Source: Rhea pennata (Eukaryota; Chordata; Aves; Rheiformes; Rheidae). Taken from it: DNA of 64,000 nt. The stretch's first letter is position 1. Every line of letters begins with the position of its first letter. The position numbers were made by a program, and so were the translations under genes. Location: contig NC_084671.1 in the NCBI RefSeq assembly GCF_028389875.1, positions 29,755,083 to 29,819,082 of the forward strand, read 5' to 3'. Positions 14,639 through 24,800 of this stretch are shown here, piece by piece. The notes under the pieces are model-generated. The model was given only the letters and a program-made list of their open reading frames with translations, was not told the origin of the DNA and made no database searches.

Positions 14639-14676
14639 AGTAATAATAATAATAATGATGATGATGATGATGATGC
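14639..14676. repeat. compound microsatellite (TAA)n(TGA)n
   Basis: About five TAA units pass directly into about six TGA/ATG units. This is a trinucleotide compound microsatellite in intergenic DNA. Confidence 0.92.
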
Positions 14677-15218
14677 TGTCCATCCTTAGGCAACCAACAG
14701 TACTTGTCTGCAAGGAATCATGGAAAGTCTCTTTTCTTGAACATTGACAAAGCAAAGTCCCAGAAGCAGCTTCCTCCTCACAGTTCCCAAGCTTGCAACA
14801 GGAACCCAGTCTCCCTGCTCTCTACGAAGATGCCTCCTTTGCTCCCTTTAGTCTCCAGGCTACAGCTACCTCCTCCTTACCAACATATGCACAGACATCA
14901 GTTCTGCCCTTGTTAGCCAAGTGAAACATCACCCTGTAGAATGTGGCCTTTTTCCTCCTCCTTACTTTCATAGCACCCTCTCAGCATGCTAGCTCTCTCA
15001 GGAGAAAAAGATTTAATTGCTCCTTTTATTGAGCTTCAAAAGCTCTTGCCTGCTTATCATCTTTAACAGCAAGAGCTGTCATGGTGACTACCCAAAGGCA
15101 GCTACTCATGCATTGGGACTCAACAAGGAGTGCTATTCATGGGAAATGGATCTAGCTTTAGCAAAACCAAACAAAATTTTATGCACAGATTTCTGCTAGA
15201 GCTGTCTCCACTACAGAA

Positions 15219-15229
15219 GGGGGGGGGGG
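15219..15229. repeat. poly-G run
   Basis: A run of 11 G in intergenic DNA. Confidence 0.85.
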
Positions 15230-18200
15230 AAGTGCAGATGAAGGAAGAGAGAAAGTTAACTGATGTTATAGCTAGCCTCAAACCCTAGTGCTCTCCCTCA
15301 CACACACCCATCACTCTGGCCCCACTACCATCCCTGTGCTGGCACCATCTGACCCATCCAGCACAGGGAACTGAATCAGCAGAAAAGGTTTTCCTTCAAT
15401 TTAATCCCTGACATGGATTACTGGGAACAAGGCAAGCATCAGTGCTGGTGTAAGGGAGATGGAGCCAGGTGGGAAGGAGACTGCTGCTAACGGAGCAGCA
15501 CTTGCTGCTAGCCAAGCTTCACTGAATGGTGAAACCACACCCTTCCTAACACATTGGCCTCATTGTGAAGTGGAAGGAGAACAAGATTGGTCAATCGGCA
15601 TTTGATAAAAACCAGAACAGAAGAAAGAAAAAGGTCTTTTCAGAGTTCAGGTGTTTGTTTGAGGAGGATATGGTTAGTAATTCAGGACTTGCCTGGCTGC
15701 GTTAGATATTAATAACAGAGCATGGACCTTTATACAGCAACAGGAGTTGTAAAAAATGCATGCACTCATGGGATGCTACCTTCATGTGGATCACGCTGTG
15801 GGGAGTCCTTACTGGGTGATTTAACACTGACAGCCAGAGGCTGGAGGTCCTAGTCACAGAACTTCTTTCCTCCTCACCTTTCCATATGTAGCTGGTTACA
15901 TCAACCCCACATTTAGGCTTGAAAAGGGACCACAGAGCCCTGCTTTTCAATTATAGGCAGTTTTTCCCACAGTCCTGGGAAAAGGCTACCCACAGTCCCA
16001 GGAGCCTATAGACAATCTCTTCATGAAAGCTATTGTGTGACTGCTCTGACTAGAAAATAGCAGTGATCATGAGTAAGATCCTGAGATCCAGAGGCAAGCT
16101 GAAGCCTCTTGGCACAACAATTCAGATGGCAATGTGAATGCAGGGAAAGGGGACTGAAAGGAACTAGAGGCTTCTTCTATTACCTACCTTCAGGGGTCCT
16201 CATCTGCCTTCTAGTGAAATTAACCTGTCCCCAAGCACTGAATATGCCATCATTTAGGGTCATGCTCCTGGCAGCAGGCACTTGGGGTAGTTCCGTGCCA
16301 GCAGGACAGTCGTCACATGCACACAAAAATGCAGCAAGCCCATTAGCTTGGCATGTCAGGAAAGATCTGTCCAGCAGGCAGAGACAGAGCTCATTCCTCC
16401 TTACAAGTACATCTTATACTTCTTGAGAGAAGCTGCTGCAAAAGACCTTAAAACATCTTGGAAATGGGCAGCAGGAAATCACTATCATGACCTTCTCAAT
16501 AACACTTGCAGCCATATTGCCACACTCTGAAACAATCTCCTTGGGATGCAATTTGCAAGGTAACAAACGCAACCCAGTGCCTTCCAAAGGAGCTGCTTGC
16601 ACAGAGAAAACAGTCTGCTGTGTTTTCTGTCACCAGACCCCATTGAAAGCAGACAGGTTTGACTTTTGAATTTCTCTTCCACAGATGCATTAAGTTATGT
16701 CCATTAAAGAGGCAGTAAGGAAGCAAATGGGAAGACAGGAAACCTTGAACATTATTAGAGACCAAAACTGGGTCACTTATGATGAATAGGCTTGTCCTTA
16801 TGGAAACAACTGAGCTGAGAAGTGACAAATCCCACAAGCTCTTCTAGAAAGAGGGAACAGCCAAATAGGATCAGGATCAAGCCTGCTTGTGCACCCTCGT
16901 GTTTCTGAGCTTCTCATTCCTAGTGTGCCTAGACGGATGCTCCCAGGAAGGGGTACCCCTTGCCCTGCAGGATCTCTACATCCAAGCCCTACCTTGAGAT
17001 GCTCACACACCCTAAGCTACATGCCCCACAGCACCATGCTTCCACATACCAGGCTTATCCATCCCAGACTGTGTGAGACATGGTTGTGACTGCATGAAGA
17101 GAAGGAGGGGGAAGAAACACCAGCTCCTAATCCAGACATCCTATTTAATGAAAGGCAACAGCAGAAAGGGATTTGACTCATGCAAAAGGTAAGCTAGTTC
17201 ACGTCTCTCACCCAGCCCCAGTCTCCGAGATAAGCTACCAACCACAGTAGATAGCAGGAGCACAGGACGGGTGGAGAACACAGCAGCCCTACAGTAAACT
17301 TGTGGTTTTGATGAGGTGGACAGGGAGAGGTGGCGCCTGCCTGTGCCAGGAAAAGAGGGAATGAGCTGCCTCCCTGCTGTGCTCCCTGTGAGGGATAGGG
17401 GAGGAAAATTGACACTATTGTGGCTAAAGATGACGTTTTGGCTGAAAAGGAGCTCAGACAGGTGTACCTTCCTGCTGTGCTTTTCCTGACACATGCAGGC
17501 ACAAGCAAACGCAAAACATGCCGTGTCAGTGTCCTCAGCCAATGCCAGGCTGCGTACATGGGAAGCCTGATCTTCCTGTGACTCCCAAAGGCAGGATGGG
17601 TGTCACAGAGCCTGCCCTGATGGCTCTCATTGCAGAAGTCACAACCACATGCTCCATCTCCACCACCCATTTAGGCAAGTGGTCCATTGCCGTCCTACCA
17701 TCCAGGCTTAGCATCCTTGGTCACACAAAGCCATGGCTGCGTCCTTGCTGATGCTCTGTGAGATGCTGGAATGAGCTTTGGAGGAAAAGAATGCAGAGAA
17801 AGAGCTAGTGAAAAGGAAAGAGACCCTGGGGAAAGGACCAACTGTGTATCTTCATCATGGAGGGCAGCCTCCCAGTTCTGTATTGAGTTATCCACAAGCC
17901 AGGAAGAAGCAGACCCTGCAACCCTCTTTTCTCCTGGTACTGGCACTTAGAAGTGAGAACCAGCTTCCTACCAGGTGTGCCCTACAGCTGGTCATCCTGA
18001 TACAGCACAGTCCCAGCATGGGAGGGAGGGAGCTGACTAGGGATAATGTAGGAGGCCAAATGCTTCTCAGGCATGATTGAGGACTGTGCTCAGAGCTGCA
18101 AGTAACATGAGGGGAAGCACAGGAAGCGAGTCAGGCTTGCTTCAAGCACAGCCCAGCACTTATGAAGCCCAGCTGCTTTGGAGAGGTTGAGCCCTGCGCC

Positions 18201-18516
18201 ATGCAGATGCGATCCAGTCTCCACAGACCTCTCCACAACACATATCAGTGTAGCGATTATCAAGGGATAGGCACCCACAACCTCAGCTTTGTCGGGAAGC
18301 AAAAGGGCAAGCACATGAGAAGAAGTAAAAAGGGGAAAAGCTAGCTCACAAAGAGCAGAGCAGGGAGGACACAAGAGGCCAAAACAGAACAACATGCAAT
18401 GACAGCTGTATCCTTGAGTGAACTTGAAGGGGAAGGCAGGGACACAAACATGAGTGGTACAGCCACTATGTGCTCCTTCCTGCCATCAAGGCTGCCAGGA
18501 CAGTCCACCCACTGTC

Positions 18517-18525
18517 TATATAAAA
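18517..18525 (+). promoter_or_regulatory. possible TATA box for the GAL3ST2-like gene
   Basis: TATATAAAA lies about 280 bases upstream of the proposed start codon, which would put transcription start near 18545-18550 and give a 5' UTR of about 255 bases. This is only a motif match. A further upstream noncoding exon is equally possible. Confidence 0.3.
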
Positions 18526-18805
18526 TAGCAATGATTTGCAGAAAGCAGCTGAGTGCCAGCAGCTCCCTAAGGCCTGCTGTGTAAATTTGCCACTCCAAGT
18601 GAGCAATCACTCCCTGGGGGCAGGCACTTGAGAGCAGGGGCACCAGTGCGAAGGTCTGCTCCAGGCTCACCACACCAGGCGCCCTGGGGAGGGGCCAGCA
18701 GATACAAGAACACAAGCCAGGCACCGCATATTTGCTTTCCATTCTCCCAGTCTCTGCACTGACCTCACGATAAACACTCGCTCCTCGGCCAAAGCTCCAT
18801 TCACC

Positions 18806-18834
18806 ATGCTGAAATTCAAAAGGTACCTGATCAT
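18806..18834 (+). CDS. GAL3ST2: GAL3ST2 coding exon 1 (N-terminal cytoplasmic tail)
   Basis: A 29-nt coding segment reading MLKFKRYLI plus two bases, ending at a strong donor (GTAAGT). The start codon has A at -3. It was chosen because its phase (two bases carried over) exactly suits the next exon, and because a short basic tail before the membrane anchor is expected. So short an exon could be wrong; an alternative first exon in the 5.2-kb intron cannot be excluded. Confidence 0.55.
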
Positions 18835-21800
18835 GTAAGTGGATTTTTTTTTCAAGTAGAATACTATTTTCTTTGAAGAAAACAGAAAGCTTTTACTGAT
18901 ATGAGGCTAACCTCTCATGTCCCCAGATCTGGTCGCATCCCTGTAGGTTCCTCTATGCTAAGAAGTGGTTGGAGATTGAAGTGATGATGGGAATTGGCAG
19001 GGCAGCACTTTAGCTCTGCATAAATGTGGGAACGCTTAGATTGATTGAGCTCCCTCTTCTACTGAAATTCCAAGAGTAGCATTTCTCCCCTTTGTGCTGA
19101 GCAGAGATATTATCTTTTGTAAGGCCCAGTGCTGCAAAGGAAGAGGAGCTGCAAAGACCTCAGCAGGACAAGCAGCATGCCAATTCCTCCTGCTTCATTC
19201 TAGGCAAGGGCATGTCTGTGACTGTGCATGCTCACTTGCAAATAGGGAATAGAAATGTGGCTCTGCAAAAATCACTTATATGGCAATCCCAGCTAATGCA
19301 TCTGGAGTGACTTGCCTTCTTCTAGAGGCTATATTTGGGAGAGGATAGATGAGGAAGAGAGAAGAGCAAGAGTTGAGTTCATGGCTGTGTTCACTGGTAA
19401 TCCATTTGCATTTCCAGGCAAGAAAGATGTACCTCACATATCTGCAGTGTCCAGGGCACTGGATGCATTGCTGCCATATGCTGAGATGCGGGGTGTGTGT
19501 GCATGAGGGGGTTTGCAGTGGCTTTCCCAGCCTGCTGGTTTCAAGGGAAGGCTGGGCACCAGCAAGCAAATATTTCTGCCCATGTTGAATTGAAAGGGTC
19601 TGTTACCTTAGCTTCTTGTGAGTTTTCCACAGACTAGTGTCTCTGTTTTCTGTTTGGTATACAAGTGAAGAAAGTAGCTCCAATAGCTGTTCAGAGGAAC
19701 CAGGCTTTTGTTCTCATGTAAGTTAATTCCCTGTGCAAAATCTCTCACTGCCTGCAGCATGTCTAGCCACAGTAAATCAGTGAAGTCATTTTCTACCACC
19801 TATCCACCTAGTAAAATTAGCTTTGGCCACCTCCCACAGAGCTGAGGAGACAGCACAGGCTGAGATTCAGAGGCTGCATTCAAGGGATAGCAACAGTTTA
19901 CTAAACACCAGTCTACCACATAGTCCATGCCAAGTGATGCATTTGAAGTTTTCTTTCTCACTCAGCGAAAGGGCACAGACCAGATCAAAGCTGTTCACCC
20001 TCTCTGCTTCAAGTGGGGGAAAAATGGAGGGGAAGTACAAGTTGCCAATACAGTCAAGCAGTGCTTGTTTCCAAGCAGCACCTCATGCCACCCCTCCCCT
20101 GCCAGGAGCAGACAGCAGAACAAGGCTGGGGTCTCACCTCTTATAACTAAATGACAGACAAACTGGCTTTTGATGAAACCTGCTGAGTTAACTTGGGGAT
20201 TAAGGTCCTGTGGCTCTATGGCTAAGAATTTAGTTCAGCTTTCACTCCACATGGCCAAAGAACCTTTTGGGGTGCCGCACCCACCTTTGCACCTTGCTTT
20301 ACCATCTTTAGAGATGATAGCATGCAGTCCCTGACTGTATGGGGCTCTTCGCTTAAAGCCCACCAGCTCTGAGTCACTCACCCAGCCTTTGCAGTCTGAC
20401 CCACCCTACAGAGCAGCTTTGGACACCTCAGACATTCATCTTCTCGGTGCTTTGATCTCAATGATTTATCAGTCCCCAAATGTGCCAGCATTCATGAGCT
20501 CATCCTGCCATAGTAAAGCAAGAAGAAAGAAGGAAACTATATGGGTTTCTTGCAGATAAAACCTTAAATAGTTCAATTGCTGCAGTCTCCAAGAAAAGAG
20601 GCTTCTCATTCTGTGTGTGCCATTTTACCCATTTCTGTGGTCTTCAGTACAATTTCTTGGCATCCTGTGCTGCCACAGGTCTTCCTTTCTCAGCATATGC
20701 TCCTTGACCTTTATGTATCCCACCAGGCAGGTGGGACATAGCCAGACAGGCTATGCAAATAACTAAGCCTGATCATACCCAAACAACCAGCAATATGTTG
20801 CATGTTCAACCAACACATTGTCATTTCCAAAGAAGCAGCAGACTAGAATAATCTGAATTTCTACCAATTGTAAATTTGGTACCACCCAGGAATCCCTTTA
20901 GAAGCAAGTTCAGAAGTATAACTACATAAAATACTTGCATACAAGTAGTGCATGGTGCTGCTCAACTCTGTACCTTTTTCCAGGGTAAAAGGCACCATTC
21001 TGCCTTTGCTGCTGTGTGTTTGTGCAGATGTACCAAAGGTCTACCAGCAGCAGGAACAGAGGACATTTAGGTATATTGGTAGATATCACAGGCCTTGATT
21101 CCCTTCTTGCCACTTTTCTTGGACTTGCCAGGTAGCAGAACTTAAATCAGCTGCACCTTGAGGTATGGGGGAGTCAGATCAAATCTCAGATCGCTCCAAG
21201 ATCTATCCAGCATAATCACTGTCTGTTATTCCAGCCAAGACTGAAACTGAGAAAGACCGCATTGAAACTGTAACAATTAAAAATTACACCCGCTTGCAGC
21301 AGGTGTTGCTTCATCCTGAAGCAACTCATTCTTATTGTACAGGCAGTAAAAAGTCTGTCTGAACGTCAGTGATCTTCCTACTGGGATACTTCAGCAAGCT
21401 CTGCCTTGCAACCGCTCTGTGGCAATTCCAGTTCTCCAGAATAGATGGGTGGCCTGATGAACTGTGCCAGCAATACACATTGAATCATTGAATCAATCAA
21501 CTGCTCAAGGCCATTGTCACTGTGAAGTATCATTACTCGGTTGTTTTCAGCACTACAAACTTTTAAGCTATATCTTGGCACTTTAAGCATTTTGCATTTT
21601 CCTGATTCGTTACTTGTAATATCAATTTGTGCTGCTTTGCCTAGCCTAGCAGCAAGCCATTTCCATGCTTGCCAGCTGCCTGTCTCTCAGATGAGCTTTT
21701 CAAAGCTCTGGTGCAGATATTGCTAGCAATCCAACACTTTATCTGATTAGGACTGATATTCACATCACATGTGGCCCAGACCCTAGACAACAGATTCTAT

Positions 21801-24800
21801 GTCTCATTTTTTCAGTCTAATTTGGCATATGCAGTCTACTCTTCGAGTTGAAAATGAGCAGCATAGAGCACAGTCTCCAGTTATTTCTTGGCTTCTGCCA
21901 TGGAGTAACTCAACATTTTATCTCAAACTGAGTTTGTTTTGCTCAAGCAGTGACTTCAGCCTCTTCATTGCTGGTACTCAGACCAGTCACCTGATTCCTC
22001 GCTGGTCCAAGTAGTTCTGCCATCACCAGTGCAAACCACTACACAGCAACAACCAATGAGATGACCATGGATACCTCCAGGTTGTCATCACATTTTGGAA
22101 ATGTTGTGCTGGTGATGACCAGCTTGCTGACTGTACAGAGTTAGTAATTACATGCCTTATGAACCTTCCTCAGCAGCACTGTCATGACCTAAGACTTCCT
22201 AGACCTCACAGTCCCAAACACATAAGCCATTAAAAGTCTCCCAGGAGTCTGTCATTCCAGCTCAGTGATTGACACTGTTGAGATCAGAGCAGAACTGTGC
22301 CCATGAGTGTCCAAGTCTGGTGCACAACTACTGAAGTACTGTTGCAACAAGTAAACCACAGTTAGTCATAGCATTCAGTCAATGAAAGCAAATCCATTCT
22401 TCAATAGCAAACCCAAAGCCCTTACCAATATCAATGAGATGCAAGTGATGACTTCAGATAGCCCTTGTTTGTGTTAGCTTATTGAGTAGTAATGATAGCC
22501 AATGTACTTTTCCACATGTAAAAAGATTGCCCAGTATAATAGACAAAGCACCACAGAGATGAAGAACTTTGAAAAGTCTGCGTGGTCCCAGGCCCACTCT
22601 CTTGTCCAAACTGTCCTCTGATAAAAGCATCTGAAGGAACAAGTAGGATCAGAAAATGTGCATCAGCTGTTAGAATTTGGCTAATGGGAAGACTCTGTTC
22701 AGATTTCTGCTTTCCTTTGCTCTTCCTACTTAGAGCCCTCCATTTCAATCTCAGCAGTGTCAACAAAACAGCTAATGCCTGCCCTCTCCCTCTGAGAGGT
22801 TAGTATCAGAAAGTTGGATCTTGCAGGCTGGATTCCCACTCAAGGAATGATCCACAAGAGAGGTATTAACCAGATTTTCTGTGCAAATCAGCTCCTATTA
22901 AGTAACAATAGGCCCCTAAGTAGAAATCAGTAGAAATGAAATGCAAGCTAATCCTTTTTCCAGGAAGCTTAGCCCTCCAACTGCTCTACTCTGCAGAACA
23001 ACTGATTTGTATTAACAGTTTTAAGGTCGAGCTCCACTATGGTTTGCAACAACCCCTATGAACAGTAAGAATCCTGCAGAGATGTTTTTCATATTTCAGA
23101 TGTTTCTGAAGTTGCTCACACACAAGAGAGACCCACAAAGCCCCATCATATAGTGCCAATGACTTCCTGAACAGCACTAGGGAAATCAGGGAAGACTTTG
23201 TGCTGCCATTATAGGCTCAGAAGACCGGCTTAAAAATAGGCTTCAGGGCTCACTCCCACATCCCTGTAGTTCTCATCTGACTCGGAAATGGTCCACACAG
23301 CAGACCAGAGCAGAAACGAGAGGTCCAGACCAATTCTTTTCCCTCCTCAAGCAAAGCCATATTGCCTGATGGAGAGTCATAGCTCACCACTCACAAACAG
23401 CTCTTCATGACTTCATCTGTAAAGAAGTTATCTTTACTATATAACAGGTTTTAGTTAAAACACTGCTCCTCAGATCCAGAACTGTATCTGCTCCAGCTTT
23501 CCAAGAGAGATGAGACCTCCCCACCATCGTGTCTGCACCCACAACTGGAGCCTATGTTGTAGGTTAATTACTGCCCAGGAACATCTCTAATGACAGAAAT
23601 ACAGAGATGTGGGGCATGGGGAAAATAAAGATTTATCATCTCTGTTTATAGAGATAGGGCCAGGATACATCTAGGCCATGCAGGACAGGGTAAACATAAG
23701 CAGCATCTATTCTTGCTGAAGTCAGCATCCAAGCCATGGTGGTAAGACACTCTTGAGCAGCCAAGTGACTTTATGGTTATCACTGTTTACTTTTTGGTGC
23801 AATATTCGTGTTCCAGCTGGGAATTGCCACTAGGCTGCACTCCTTGAGCATAGTGAGGTTTATCAGTTATTACTGCCTCTGCATCTCCTTCCACCCATAA
23901 AAATATGACCTTATACTTAAAAAAAAAAATCTAATTTCTGACAGGAGTCACATCTTTTGTAGGAGTTTCAAGGCCTCTTCCCCCTCTCGTTTGTGCCTCA
24001 CAAACATATTCCTTTTACTCATACAATTTAATTAATGGTCTGAAACATCTGCTTCCTTGCAGGAAATTGAAAGCAATATATAGATGTCAGCTAGGTCGGC
24101 TCTGGATCTCCTTCAGCCTCCTCATTCTCCTCTTGGTCACTCTTCAAGTTGTGGAGAAGCTACAACCTGCCAAGTAGGTTCCAAGCAGGACTCTAAACCT
24201 GCACCTCTGTTCTCCAGTCTTTTACTGGCAGCTGAGATAGCTCAGAACTGCTATCCTCAAAACCATCCAGCAATGGGTGGATCTCTTTAAAGAAGAGATC
24301 TTCTTTAAAATTGCAGAATCGTTCCAGTGGGAAGGAACCTCCAGGGATATCTTGCCCAACCCCTGCCCTGTACAGGACCTGTTCCAGGGCCAGATGAGGC
24401 TGCTCTTTGCTTTGTCCCAGCAGGTCTTGAAAACCTCTGAGAACAGAGGATGGCACAACCTCCTGGGGTGACAGCATTTCCACCCTTGGGAGACTAAGCT
24501 GTGTCCTGGATGGGGTGGGGATCAGCGGGAGGGACTGCACATTAGTGACCGCTCATGGCCTCCTTTTTACAGAAATTGCCGGTGTGAACTGGAAAACGCC
24601 CTGCAGCAGACCACAGGCAAGAACCAGAAGAGACCCAGCTCTATCTTACAGATTCCTAAGCGGCTAGTGAAAGATGTTGCCCCACACAGGCAAAAGAAAG
24701 CCATGCCAGATCCCACCTCAACAAAGAGCACACAATACATTTTTCAGCTGCAGACAAACTTCAGCCAGACAACACTGCTGGAAAGCAGTCAAGATAGTCA

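Larger units (their letters stand above)
2776..18516. other. intergenic region, no gene supported
   Basis: About 15.7 kb without a gene I can support. Open frames are short and lack known domains; the longest (10135-10851, + strand, 238 codons) has a composition typical of pyrimidine-rich noncoding DNA. The region holds poly-T, poly-A and poly-G runs, a TAA/TGA compound microsatellite and small duplications, listed separately. Unannotated noncoding RNAs or old decayed repeats could be present and would not be visible by eye. Confidence 0.6.

Noticed and set aside
17194-17670. 158-codon minus-strand open frame before GAL3ST2
   Set aside because: No recognisable domain, and it overlaps another frame of similar length (17141-17542), typical of chance in GC-richer DNA.
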